Assembly: GCA_965208275.1 (NCBI GenBank)
Contig: OZ242331.1
Coordinates: 4,526,001-4,590,000, forward strand
DNA: 64,000 bases
Source of the DNA: Bin5 sp022827195
GTDB taxonomy: Bacteria > Chloroflexota > Anaerolineae > Caldilineales > Caldilineaceae
Direction of reading: 5' to 3'
The notes beneath the pieces are model-generated. The model had not been told where the DNA came from. It searched no databases and saw only the letters and a program-made list of their open reading frames with translations. Shown here piece after piece: positions 38,438 through 46,906 of this stretch (positions are counted from its first letter, which is position 1; the number at the start of each line of letters is the position of its first letter). Made by a program: the position numbers and the translations under genes.

Positions 38438-39463
38438 ATGCACCGTGACGCCGCAATAGAGGGTGCGCCCACGCGCAAGGCGACCTGCCGCGCCGGCAGC
38501 AACATCGCCTTCATCAAATACTGGGGCGTCGCCGACCCCGCGCTGAACATCCCGCTCAACAACTCGATCAGCATGACCCTGGCCGGCGCGCACACGACCA
38601 CGACCGTCGCCTGGGACGACAGCAGCAGCGGCGCTGCCGATTCGGTCACGCTCGACGGCGTAGAGCTCCAGGGCGCATCCGCCGCGCGTATTGTCGCCCA
38701 CCTCGACCGCTTGCGCGCCCTGGCCGGCGTCCCCTGGAGCGCGCGCGTCGTCAGCAACAACAACTTTCCCATGGCCTCCGGCATCGCCAGCTCGGCCAGC
38801 GGCTTCGCGGCCCTTACGGTCGCGGGGACCGCCGCCCTGGGCCTGACGCTGGACGCCGCGCGGCTCTCCGCGCTCGCGCGCCGGGCGAGCGGGTCGGCCA
38901 GCCGCAGCCTGTTCGGCGGCTTCGTCGAATGGGAGCGCGGCAGCTCCCACAGCTCCAGCACGGCCCGCCAGATACACGACGAAAGCCACTGGCCGCTGAT
39001 GGACCTGATCGCGATCGTCAGCACGGGCGCCAAGCACACCAGCAGCAGCGACGGTCACCGCCTGGCCGCGACGAGTCCCTTCACCGCCGCGCGCACGCAG
39101 CACGTCGACGAGTGGCTGGCAACGGTGCGCCGCGCCGTCGCCGCCAGTGACCTTGCCCTGCTCGGCCCGGTCCTGGAGCTGGACGCGCTCGCCATGCACG
39201 GCGTGATGATGACCAGCGCGCCCAGCCTGCTCTACTGGCAGCCGGGCACGCTGGAGGTGCTGCACGCGCTGCGCGCCTGGCGCGAGGAGGAGGGCCTGCC
39301 GGTCTACTTCACCATCGACGCCGGGCCGAACGTGCACTTGATCTGCGAGGCGGAGACCGCGCCCGCGGTGGAGCGGCGGCTGGCCTCGCTGCCGGCTGTG
39401 GAGCGGATCATCGCCAGTGGGCCCGGGCCGGGGGCCCAGTTGCTGGGCGAGCATCTCTTCTGA
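38438..39463 (+). CDS. mvaD: Mevalonate-pathway decarboxylase (diphosphomevalonate or phosphomevalonate decarboxylase)
   Basis: A 341-aa GHMP-superfamily enzyme that decarboxylates (di)phosphomevalonate in isoprenoid synthesis. Family blocks are NIAFIKYWG, LPLNNSISMTL-like NIPLNNSIS, ASGIASSASGFAAL (phosphate loop), SGSASRSLFGGFV with the active-site Arg, and TIDAGPNVHLI with the catalytic Asp. The usual WGK(R) lysine is replaced: WGVAD. Because Roseiflexus castenholzii is known to use phosphomevalonate decarboxylase with isopentenyl phosphate kinase, the substrate here may be the monophosphate. ATG 38438 is 7 bp after the preceding stop; the frame is open upstream. Confidence 0.88.
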   Translation: MHRDAAIEGAPTRKATCRAGSNIAFIKYWGVADPALNIPLNNSISMTLAGAHTTTTVAWDDSSSGAADSVTLDGVELQGASAARIVAHLDRLRALAGVPWSARVVSNNNFPMASGIASSASGFAALTVAGTAALGLTLDAARLSALARRASGSASRSLFGGFVEWERGSSHSSSTARQIHDESHWPLMDLIAIVSTGAKHTSSSDGHRLAATSPFTAARTQHVDEWLATVRRAVAASDLALLGPVLELDALAMHGVMMTSAPSLLYWQPGTLEVLHALRAWREEEGLPVYFTIDAGPNVHLICEAETAPAVERRLASLPAVERIIASGPGPGAQLLGEHLF

Positions 39464-39514
39464 AATGATCAGACGAGAAGGCTGTCTCCGGCTTGATGGA
39501 CCGCGCCAGAAAGA

Positions 39515-40323
39515 CTAAACCTCGCTGACATTTCGTTCAAGCCATATGCGAGTAGCGGCAAAGTGCAGGAAAGCCATGAAACGCCGTGCTAGTTTTTCAT
39601 AGCGGGTGAAAATGCGTCGATACCACTTGGTTCTGTTGATGAATTGATTCTGTTGATGAAGCGTTCGACGATGTTGCGCTCTTTGTAGCGGAGGCGATCA
39701 TAGTCCCGCGCGGTCGTTTGCGATCGCGGCGAGAAGGGATGATCAGCTCGACCTGTCTGGCTGAGACCAGTTCTCCTAGCAAGTCGGAACTGTAGTCTTT
39801 ATCGGCAATGACAGCGTCGAAATGGAAAGGTGCGAGCAACGATTCAGCCTGGGAAAGGTCATGGCGCTCGCCACCGGTCAAGATGAACTGTACGGGGAAG
39901 CCAGGCGCATCGACGAGGAGATGGATCTTGCTGCTGAAGCCACCCCGGCTCCGTCCTAGGCACTGTTCGTTCTGACGCCCCCCTTTTTTGGAGCCGCCCG
40001 CGGCGCACATGTGGGCGCGAACAGCTGTACTGTCGGGCATGACCGCTGCCATGTCCGGGTCTTGCGCGAACAGTTTGAACATGTCGGCCCAAACACCGTT
40101 CTCTTCCCAGCGTGCGTAGCGCTTGAAGACACTGTTCCGCTTGCCAAGGTCGGCTGGCAGTTCACGCCACTGTGCGCCACTGGGCGCCGCTGCGCAGAAT
40201 CCAGTGCACTGCTTCGACGAAACGGCGACACCTGTCCTCTTGCCCGGCATAGGCACGAGGGTGTCCTTGCAGAAATGCGTACAGTGTCTGCCACTTATGG
40301 TCGACAATCTTAAAGGTAGACAT
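39515..40323 (-). pseudogene. IS5-family transposase, frameshifted (copy A)
   Basis: A reading from ATG 40323 (MSTFKIVDHKWQ) gives the N-terminal DUF4096-like domain, then breaks at a 10-bp tandem duplication (CGCCACTGNG, ~40165-40184). The middle part resumes in another frame and contains the DDE-type blocks (MPDSTAVRAH with the first Asp, GRSRGGFSSKIH, DKDYSSD). It breaks again near the run at 39700-39715, and a 17-bp duplication at 39631-39664 separates the last segment (TRYEKLARRFMAFLHFAATRIW). At least three lesions make it inactive. Confidence 0.82.
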
Positions 40324-40372
40324 CCTACCATTGTCGCCATTTTGACAGAATCCTTCAAACGTCAACGAAACC
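39518..40372 (-). mobile_element. IS5-family insertion sequence, copy A (decayed)
   Basis: About 855 bp bounded by imperfect terminal inverted repeats: AACCTCGCTGAC at the left and, read inward from the right, GGTTTCGTTGAC. It is near-identical over its length to copy B at 42175-43016, in the same orientation. The transposase motif GRSRGGFSSKIH and TGGERHD place it in the IS5 family (IS427-like group). Target duplications are not clear, so the exact ends are approximate. Confidence 0.8.
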
Positions 40373-40481
40373 TGGCTTTACCGTCCCCCGCATTGATGTA
40401 ACGGAGCATATGCTCTTTGCCCCAGTGAAGGTAGACGCCACCTTAGCCCTGCTTCATGACCGCCCAGCCGCCGACGGTCCT

Positions 40482-41240
40482 TTAGCCTTCCCGCCAGTCC
40501 ATCTTGCGACCAACCATCCAGAAGCTGATGAGGATGAAGGCGATGAGAATGGCGGCGTCCAGCAGAAGCCGTGACGTAATTGGGCCCATAAGAACTTGGC
40601 GCAATGCGGAGGCAGCGTAGGTAGCCGGGCTCAGGAATCCGAGCCAAACCAGCCAATCAGGGAGGCGGTCCGGTGGAATCAACACGGGCCCGATCGTCAA
40701 CATCAGAATCGTCAATAGCCGTCCCACGGCGGCGGATTCCTCCGGCGTTCGAAAGCTGACACCCAGCAGCGCGCCGACCCCGGCCAGTGGAAGGGCGCAA
40801 AGCGGCACGACCAGGATAGCTGATGGGTGAAGATGAAGTTGCAATCCCAGAATCCAGGATCCTCCGACTAGGACAACAGCCAGAGAAGGCAAAAGCAGCA
40901 TCAAGAAGGCAGCTGATGCTGCCAGAATCAACATCGCCTTGCGAATCGGCAAAGTGGCGAAGTAGTCCAGACTGCCAGCGGTTTTCATGTAAGCGAAATG
41001 GCTGATCATTTTTCCCATATGTTCAAAGAGCAACGCCATGACCAGATTCCCGACGAGGACGAAGGAAAGCACGTGCGTTCCCAACTGGCGTGCGAATGAG
41101 CCGAGCAAAAGAATTCCGAATATTGGAAGGACCGTACCCGTCAGCGCGAGATTTCGCCAAGCCCAGCGCCAGTTGCTCAGCTCAATGAGAAACAGATCCC
41201 AGAACTGCAAGTATGGAGGAAGAGGCGATCGGGTTTTCAT
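40482..41240 (-). CDS. ABC-2 type transporter permease
   Basis: A 252-aa integral membrane protein with six hydrophobic segments, typical of ABC-2 exporter permeases (YLQFWDLFLIELSNWRWAWRN leading into the first helix, and FLSPATYAASALRQVLMG near the last). It exports an unknown substrate with the ATPase encoded just upstream. Its ATG overlaps the ATPase stop (ATGA), so the two are translated together. The operon is the cargo between two IS5-family copies. No regulator is in the segment. Confidence 0.88.
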   Translation of the reverse strand: MKTRSPLPPYLQFWDLFLIELSNWRWAWRNLALTGTVLPIFGILLLGSFARQLGTHVLSFVLVGNLVMALLFEHMGKMISHFAYMKTAGSLDYFATLPIRKAMLILAASAAFLMLLLPSLAVVLVGGSWILGLQLHLHPSAILVVPLCALPLAGVGALLGVSFRTPEESAAVGRLLTILMLTIGPVLIPPDRLPDWLVWLGFLSPATYAASALRQVLMGPITSRLLLDAAILIAFILISFWMVGRKMDWREG

Positions 41241-42154
41241 GCGGTGAAATGCAGATAGAGGTCTTCCAGAGTCGCCGAATGGAGCTGGAAGTCGTCGACT
41301 TGTGCGTTGTTCAGCACGACCAGAGCAGTTTCGACCTGGCGCTGATCGAGCCGCACAAGCCAATGGCCGGGGGCGAGTTCCTGGGGGCGAAAGTCTTCGG
41401 GAAGATCAGGAGGCGTTTCCGGCTGGAAGCGCAGTTCCAGTCTAAGCCGCTGGTTCAGCTGCTTCTTCAGAGTTGAAGGTTTACCGAGAGCCACCAGGTG
41501 ACCACTGTGCATGATGCCTACTCGTTGGATGATCTTTTCGGCTTCTATGGCGTCGTGGGTGATGAAAATGATCGTCGTGCCCCGCTCCTTGTTTTCAGTT
41601 CGCAAGGTCTCCCAAACATGCCTGCGCCTCTGGGGGGCCAATTCATTGGTCGGCTCATCAAGGATGAGAACAGGCGGCTGCCCAGCCATGGACGCGGCCA
41701 GTTGTAGCAGGCGCTGCTGCCCACCGGAAAGGCGCGAACACAGTTCGGCCCGAAGGTCGTTCAGGTCCCACAGTTGCAGCAGTCGTTCCCTTTCCCGGGC
41801 GGCTTCCTTGCGACTGCACCCTCGCAGGTGTGAAGTAAAGTACAGGGCCTCGCTCACGGTCAGCGAGTTGAGAGTTCGGGCGGTTTGGGGCATGTAGCCA
41901 ACGAATCGTGGCACGAGCAACGGGTCTTCCTGGACAGTTCTGCCAAACAGTTTCACCGATCCGCTCGTCGGGCGCAGCAGATTCGCCATCTGCTTGACAA
42001 GGGTAGACTTGCCCGCACCGTTGTCGCCCAAAATCCCAAAGATTTCGCCTGCTTCCACGATGAAGCTGATGTCGTCGTTGGCCGGCGTGTGTTGACCGGG
42101 GTAGTACTTGGAGAGGCGCGATACAGAATATACGCTGCCTGATTCGTTGTTCAT
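41237..42154 (-). CDS. ABC transporter ATP-binding protein (ABC-2 exporter)
   Basis: A 305-aa ATPase: Walker A GDNGAGKST, Q-loop MPQTART, signature LSGGQQRLLQLA, Walker B VLILDEPTNEL and the switch His in FITHDAIEAE. After the ABC domain a C-terminal ~80-residue extension resembles the CcmA/NatA-type tail. With the permease it would form an exporter for drugs, lipids or a small product. Transcription must come through or from IS copy B, whose transposase reads in the same direction. The start ATG 42154 lies only ~20 bp from that IS. Confidence 0.9.
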   Translation of the reverse strand: MNNESGSVYSVSRLSKYYPGQHTPANDDISFIVEAGEIFGILGDNGAGKSTLVKQMANLLRPTSGSVKLFGRTVQEDPLLVPRFVGYMPQTARTLNSLTVSEALYFTSHLRGCSRKEAARERERLLQLWDLNDLRAELCSRLSGGQQRLLQLAASMAGQPPVLILDEPTNELAPQRRRHVWETLRTENKERGTTIIFITHDAIEAEKIIQRVGIMHSGHLVALGKPSTLKKQLNQRLRLELRFQPETPPDLPEDFRPQELAPGHWLVRLDQRQVETALVVLNNAQVDDFQLHSATLEDLYLHFTA

Positions 42155-42172
42155 GATTGCAGAGGCAAGTGA

Positions 42173-42966
42173 CTAGGGCTCGTTGACTTTTCGTTCAAGC
42201 CATATGCGAGTAGCGGCAAAGTGCAGGAAAGCCATGAAGTGTCGTGCTTGTTTTTCATTGCGGGTGAAAATGCTTCGATACCACTTGGTTCTGTTGATGA
42301 ATTGATTCTGTTGATGAAGCGTTCGACGATGTTGCGCTCTTTGTAGCGAAGGCGGTCGTAGCCCCGCGGTTGCTTGCGATAGCGGCGAGAAGGGATGACC
42401 ACCTCGACCTGTCTGGCTGAGACCAGTTCTCCTAGCAAGTCGGAACTGTAGTCTTTATCGCCAATGGCAGCGTCAAAATGGAAAGGTGCGAGCAACGATT
42501 CAGCCTGGGAAAGGTCATGGCGTTCACCACCGGTCAAGATGAACTGTAAGGGGAGGCCAAGCGCATCGACGAGGTGATGGATCTTGCTGCTGAAGCCACC
42601 CCGGCTCCGTCCTAGGCACTGTTCGTTTTGACGCCCCCTTTTTTGGAGCCGCCCGCGGCGCACATATGGGCGCGTACAGCTGTACTGTCGGGCATGACCG
42701 CTGCCATGTCCGGGTCTTGCGCGAACTGTTTGAACATCGGCCCAAACACCGTTCTCTTCCCAGCGTGCGTAGCGCTTGAAGACACTGTTCCACTTGCCAA
42801 GGTCGGCTGGCAGTTCACGCCACTGGGCGCCGGTGCGCAGAATCCAGTGCACTGCTTCAACGAAACGGCGACACTTTTCCTCTTGCCCCGCATAGGCACG
42901 AGGGTGTCCTTGCAGAAATGGGTACAGTTTCTGCCACTGAAGGTCGGCAAGCTTATAGGTAGACAT
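42173..42966 (-). pseudogene. IS5-family transposase, frameshifted (copy B)
   Basis: From ATG 42966 (MSTYKLADLQWQ) the first ~90 codons match copy A's corrected N-terminus. A 2-nt loss near 42737 shifts the frame through the first catalytic Asp region, and a 1-nt loss in the C-run near 42635 restores it, so residues VQTVRARPGHGSGHARQYSC are out-of-frame nonsense although the ORF stays open. The shared 17-bp duplication at 42289-42322 then breaks the C-terminal segment that should read FINRTKWYRRIFTRYEKLA. It cannot encode a working DDE transposase. Confidence 0.82.
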
Positions 42967-43016
42967 CCTACCATTGTCGCCACTTTGACAGAATCCTTCA
43001 AACGTCAATGAGACCT
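42175..43016 (-). mobile_element. IS5-family insertion sequence, copy B (decayed)
   Basis: About 842 bp with terminal inverted repeats AGGGCTCGTTGAC (left) and, inward from the right, AGGTCTCATTGAC. It is the direct-orientation partner of copy A, and both share GACTA just outside the left repeat, which also supplies the transposase stop codon. The two copies enclose 1.8 kb carrying the ABC exporter. Confidence 0.8.
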
Positions 43017-43079
43017 CGCACATTCAAATAGGATGCAATGACCCGGGCGCAGTACTCACATCTCCCGCGGGCCGGACCC

Positions 43080-44429
43080 TTACGCCATCTTCATCTCCCC
43101 AATCTCCCGCCGCACACCGGCGGCGATGGAAAGTAGTGCCATCATCGCGCCCGCGCCCACAAAGACCCAGCCAAGACTCAGCTTGATCAGCCCCCCGGAG
43201 ACGGCGCTTGAAACCGGCGACAGGCCTATCGACGCGACCATGAGCAGGCTCATCACGCGGCCCATCACCCTTTGCGGCGTCCGCGCCTGTAGCCAGGCCG
43301 TAAACATGATGTTCGTGTATCCTCCCATGACGCCGATGACAACAACCAGAGCGGCGGCCGGCCACGTCGCCGTCAGGAAGCCAAAGGGCATGATCAGAAT
43401 GCCGCTCAGGACATATGTGAAGACAAGAATACGGCCCAGACCCTTTTGGGGTACAGGCAATACCCCTGCCAGCAACCCGCCAAACAGTGCGCCGCCGGCA
43501 TACGCGGAGAAGATTATACCGACGGCCATTGCCCCCTGCGGGAGCTGGGTATCGGCCAATACCGGGATCCCAACAATGACCGGCCCTTGCACAAAAAGCT
43601 CGATCCCCGCAATAAGAACAAAGAGCGTAAACATGGCCGCGTCAGACCGTACAAATCGAAAACCATCGGCAATTGAGGCCCAGACGCTCTCGCCGCTCTT
43701 TTCCTTGGTGGTCTGACTTCCGGCGCTTTGATCCGCCGCTTCCGGCTTCAGTCGCATGAAAGCAAGCAGCAGGAAAGAGATCAGAAAAGCCGCCGACACC
43801 ACCGCAAACGCCAACCCCACACCTGCCGTGTCCGCCCGCGCCCCCGCGGTTACCCCCTCCAGCGCGGGGAGCACACTGCCGGTGCCGCTGAAAGCGGCGA
43901 TCAGCGCGCCGGCCAGCATAGGCCCGACAAATCCGCTCGATTCGGTTGTCGTCTGCGTGATGACGTTGGCGTGGCGAAGCTGTCTGTCCGTTACAATGCG
44001 CGGTAGAAGCGCAGACTGTGCCGGGTAGTAGAATGCATCGGCAATCCCTTTGGCCAGGGCGAAGAGATAGAGCAGCCACAGATTCAGCCACCCGGCCAGC
44101 ACGAGCGCCGCCAGGACGGACCCAATCAGGATGCGCGCGATATTGCTCAGTTGGAGTATCAAGCGCGGGGAAGAGCGGTCGACAACCGACCCGCCGATGA
44201 GCATGAAGAGGACAGTCGGAATGCTGCCAACAGCGATGACCGTACCGACGGCCAGCGCATCTCCGGTAAGGAGCAGAACGAGCCAGGGGAACGCGATCAG
44301 GTCGAACTGATCACCGATGGCAGATAATGTGCCCGCCCCCCATAGCAGTCGGAAGTTGCGGGTCCTGAGCAGCGCCCACATCGAGCTGTCCCCGGCCCGT
44401 TTGACCTCATCTTTTTTCCCGTCTTCCAA
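43080..44429 (-). CDS. MFS transporter (putative efflux)
   Basis: A 449-aa major facilitator protein with 12 hydrophobic segments, of the MFS_3/EntS-like type (LLRTRNFRLLWGAGTLSAIGD at the start, DRSSPRLILQLSNIAR in the first cytoplasmic loop). TTG 44429 is chosen as start because GGAGGAG lies 6 bases upstream. It follows the tetR-type gene by 51 bp in the same direction, so it is likely the regulated efflux pump of that operon. Substrate is unknown. Confidence 0.9.
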   Translation of the reverse strand: MEDGKKDEVKRAGDSSMWALLRTRNFRLLWGAGTLSAIGDQFDLIAFPWLVLLLTGDALAVGTVIAVGSIPTVLFMLIGGSVVDRSSPRLILQLSNIARILIGSVLAALVLAGWLNLWLLYLFALAKGIADAFYYPAQSALLPRIVTDRQLRHANVITQTTTESSGFVGPMLAGALIAAFSGTGSVLPALEGVTAGARADTAGVGLAFAVVSAAFLISFLLLAFMRLKPEAADQSAGSQTTKEKSGESVWASIADGFRFVRSDAAMFTLFVLIAGIELFVQGPVIVGIPVLADTQLPQGAMAVGIIFSAYAGGALFGGLLAGVLPVPQKGLGRILVFTYVLSGILIMPFGFLTATWPAAALVVVIGVMGGYTNIMFTAWLQARTPQRVMGRVMSLLMVASIGLSPVSSAVSGGLIKLSLGWVFVGAGAMMALLSIAAGVRREIGEMKMA

Positions 44430-44480
44430 CCTGATCTCCTCCGCTCCGTCTTAGAATTTCCCTGTAGCCCGTCGGAAAGG

Positions 44481-45029
44481 CTATCTTCCCAATCCACGCA
44501 CGAGCGTGCGCGCGGCAAGTTGCGCGGCATCATTGCGCGCCACGGCCCCCCGGTTCACGGTATACCAGGCGCCCCAGATCAGAAGGTCGATCGTCTGAAC
44601 GATCCAAGCCGTGGGTATGTCCGGGGCAAACAGATCTTGCTGCTTCAGCTCCTGAACATACCTGTTCAGCCGCTCAAGCTGCCGTTCATAGGCTTTGTCG
44701 ACGTCCGCAATTTCCATCAGATCCGGAAATGACGCCAGATAGAAATACCGGTCTCCAAGCGGCGCCAGGAGTTCAAACATGGTTCGCAGACTCTCTTCCG
44801 GACCCGTATCCGTCCGCAAGACCGAGTCCAGCGTCTTATCTATCTCGCGCAGAGCGTCCACGGCGATTTCCCGCAGAAGGTCCTGACGTTTGGGAAAGTA
44901 GCGCTGAAGCGTGGCGCGCCCGACACCTACCTGTTCGGCAATCTCGCCCAGCGTAGCGCCGTGGTTCGTTGCCAGGACCTGGCTGGAGGCCCTGAGCAGC
45001 TGTTGCCTTCTTGATGTATTCTTGGACAT
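44481..45029 (-). CDS. TetR family transcriptional regulator
   Basis: A 182-aa TetR-type repressor. The N-terminal helix-turn-helix is RRQQLLRASSQVLATN followed by GATLGEIAEQVGVGRATLQRYFPKRQDLL; the C-terminal helical domain would bind an inducer. It is the first gene of a two-gene operon with the MFS pump. A 22-bp palindrome covers its start codon, so autoregulation by direct occlusion is likely. Confidence 0.9.
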   Translation of the reverse strand: MSKNTSRRQQLLRASSQVLATNHGATLGEIAEQVGVGRATLQRYFPKRQDLLREIAVDALREIDKTLDSVLRTDTGPEESLRTMFELLAPLGDRYFYLASFPDLMEIADVDKAYERQLERLNRYVQELKQQDLFAPDIPTAWIVQTIDLLIWGAWYTVNRGAVARNDAAQLAARTLVRGLGR

Positions 45030-45046
45030 AATGAGTTAATTATGTC
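45025..45046. promoter_or_regulatory. Palindromic operator overlapping the tetR start codon
   Basis: GACATAAT and ATTATGTC form perfect 8-bp arms separated by GAGTTA. The minus-strand ATG of the TetR gene is inside the left arm. The size and symmetry suit a TetR dimer. This position would block transcription and possibly translation of tetR-MFS. Confidence 0.65.
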
Positions 45047-45100
45047 TCAATAGAGCCAATAGTTATGTAGGATAGATCTCAATTAGTCAGACGCTTGCAC

Positions 45101-45170
45101 ACACTCATATTCACTAGCCAACACTCGCGATCGCTCGTAAACGCTCGTAGACACTCATAAACACTCGTAC
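45101..45170. repeat. Seven 10-bp periodic repeats (ACACTCGTAA-like)
   Basis: Seven consecutive 10-mers fit a consensus near ACACTCGTAA: ACACTCATAT, TCACTAGCCA, ACACTCGCGA, TCGCTCGTAA, ACGCTCGTAG, ACACTCATAA, ACACTCGTAC. The period of 10 bp is close to one helical turn, so identical faces of DNA are presented. It lies between the TetR operator and hflX. Function is unknown; a phased binding array or slippage product are both possible. Confidence 0.6.
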
Positions 45171-45345
45171 GAGTCTGCGCCTCCTGCAAGCGATAGTTTG
45201 CCAGCCTTCTGCCCAAGTGACCGCCATCCTCTTCCCAGCCGAGCAGATTTCACCAGGATCGTGTACAATAGCCTCACGGTCGGCGAAGGGTAGGAACTGG
45301 CTTCCTTTCGCTTCTCTCCTCTTCACGCTCTCCTCGTCCCGCCGG

Positions 45346-45387
45346 CCACCGACAACCAGCCACCGGCAACCGGCCACCGGCAACTGC
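45346..45387. repeat. Three 14-bp tandem repeats upstream of hflX
   Basis: CCACCGACAACCAG, CCACCGGCAACCGG and CCACCGGCAACTGC lie in tandem 25 bp before the hflX start. They are imperfect and may reflect replication slippage; they would be in the hflX leader. Confidence 0.5.
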
Positions 45388-45411
45388 CGTCTGAAAGGCA
45401 CACTTACTCGC

Positions 45412-46839
45412 ATGTCAGAAAACCAACACGCGAACCGTACCGGCGGCCTCACGGCCGTCGATGATTTCACCGGCACAGCGGAAGGCGCCGCGCCCGCAGT
45501 CGTGCGCGATGACCAGGGCCTGATCCTGACCGACAAGCCGGACGAGACGGCCGTTCTGGTCGGCGTCAGCCTGGCGCGCCAGCCGGGGATTCTCTCGATG
45601 GAGGACTCGCTCACCGAGCTGGCGCTGCTGGCCGAGACTGCAGGCCTGGCCGTGCAGGGCTCGCTGACCCAGCGGCTGGTACATCCGCACCCGGCCACCT
45701 TCATCGGCGCCGGCAAGCTGGGCGAACTGGAGACGCTGGTGTTGGAGCTGGGCGCCAATGTCGTGATCTTCGACGAGGAGCTTTCCCCGCGCCAGCAGCG
45801 GGAGATCGAGCGCGTGCTGGGCCAGGAGATCAAGGTGATCGACCGCACCGCGCTGATCCTTGACATCTTCGCCCGCCACGCCAAGACGCGCGAGGGCGCG
45901 GTGCAGGTGGAGCTGGCGCAGTACGAATACCGGCTGCCGCGCCTGACGCGTGCCTGGACCCACCTGGCGCGACAGGCCGGTGGACGCGCCGGCGGCGCCA
46001 GCGGCGGCGTCGGTGTGCGCGGGCCGGGTGAAACGCAGCTGGAGGTCGACCGCCGCGAGATCGGCCGCCGCATCGCCCACCTGAAACGGGAGCTGGAGGA
46101 GGTGCGCCGCCACCGCGAGCGCTACCGGCAGCGCCGCCAGAGCTCGTCGACGCCGGTGATCGTCGTGGTCGGCTATACGAATGCGGGCAAGAGCACGCTG
46201 CTCAACGCAGTCACCGATGCCGGTGTTCTGGCGCAGGACCAGCTCTTCGCCACGCTCGACCCGACCACCCGCCGCGTCGAGCTGCCCAGCGCGCGCACCG
46301 CCCTGTTCACCGACACGGTCGGCTTCATTCAGAAACTGCCGACCGCGCTGGTCGCCGCCTTCCGCGCCACGCTGGAGGAGATCACCGAGGCGGACCTGCT
46401 CCTGCACGTCGTCGACATCTCGCACGCCAACGCCGACGAACAGGTGACGGCGGTGGAGGAGATGCTGGAGGAGCTGGGCGCCGGCGGCAAGCCGTTGGTT
46501 ACCGCGCTCAACAAGATCGACCTACTCGATGGCGACCGCTGGGCGGGCGAGGAGTACCCGTCCCCCGTGCCGATCAGCGCGCGCACCGGCGAGGGCATTC
46601 CCGAACTGCTGGCCGCGGTGGACGCAAAGTTGCAGGAAACGATGACACCGCTGCGTTTGCTGCTGCCGTATCACAAGGGCGACCTCGTCTCGCTGATCCA
46701 CGAGCATGGCCGCGTCGAGCGGGAGGAATACACCGAGAACGGAACGCTGATAGAGGGCAGGCTGCCCGCCCATCTGGTCAGCCGCGTGCAGGGCTGGAGC
46801 GTGGCGCAGGTAGAGAGCGGGCAGGGAGAACCGGGATAG
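45412..46839 (+). CDS. hflX: Ribosome-associated GTPase HflX
   Basis: A 475-aa HflX-type GTPase, which binds and splits stalled 70S ribosomes. The N-terminal HflX domain contains FIGAGKLGELE and FDEELSPRQQREIE, followed by RGPGETQLEVDRR, then the G domain with G1 GYTNAGKST, G3 DTVGFI and G4 NKIDL. The C-terminal tail is longer than in E. coli HflX (426 aa). ATG 45412 is preferred as the domain begins soon after; the frame is open to 45217 through repeats. No strong promoter was seen, though TACAAT lies at 45264-45269. Confidence 0.93.
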   Translation: MSENQHANRTGGLTAVDDFTGTAEGAAPAVVRDDQGLILTDKPDETAVLVGVSLARQPGILSMEDSLTELALLAETAGLAVQGSLTQRLVHPHPATFIGAGKLGELETLVLELGANVVIFDEELSPRQQREIERVLGQEIKVIDRTALILDIFARHAKTREGAVQVELAQYEYRLPRLTRAWTHLARQAGGRAGGASGGVGVRGPGETQLEVDRREIGRRIAHLKRELEEVRRHRERYRQRRQSSSTPVIVVVGYTNAGKSTLLNAVTDAGVLAQDQLFATLDPTTRRVELPSARTALFTDTVGFIQKLPTALVAAFRATLEEITEADLLLHVVDISHANADEQVTAVEEMLEELGAGGKPLVTALNKIDLLDGDRWAGEEYPSPVPISARTGEGIPELLAAVDAKLQETMTPLRLLLPYHKGDLVSLIHEHGRVEREEYTENGTLIEGRLPAHLVSRVQGWSVAQVESGQGEPG

Positions 46840-46906
46840 AGGACGCGACAGCGCGCAGATTGTATCGACCAGTTCGATTCGCACAGGAGAGAGGGCCGCA
46901 GAAAAG

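Noticed and set aside
37534..39039. A 501-aa minus-strand frame opposite the DHH, small unknown and mvaD genes
   Set aside because: It spans three supported genes on the other strand and has no recognisable domain.
42151..43023. Treating IS copy B as an intact 290-aa transposase
   Set aside because: The frame is open only because two lesions compensate; a stretch of ~35 residues covering the first catalytic Asp is out of frame, and the C-terminus is wrong after the 17-bp duplication.
45101..45170. A CRISPR array
   Set aside because: Units are only 10 bp, contiguous and without spacers.
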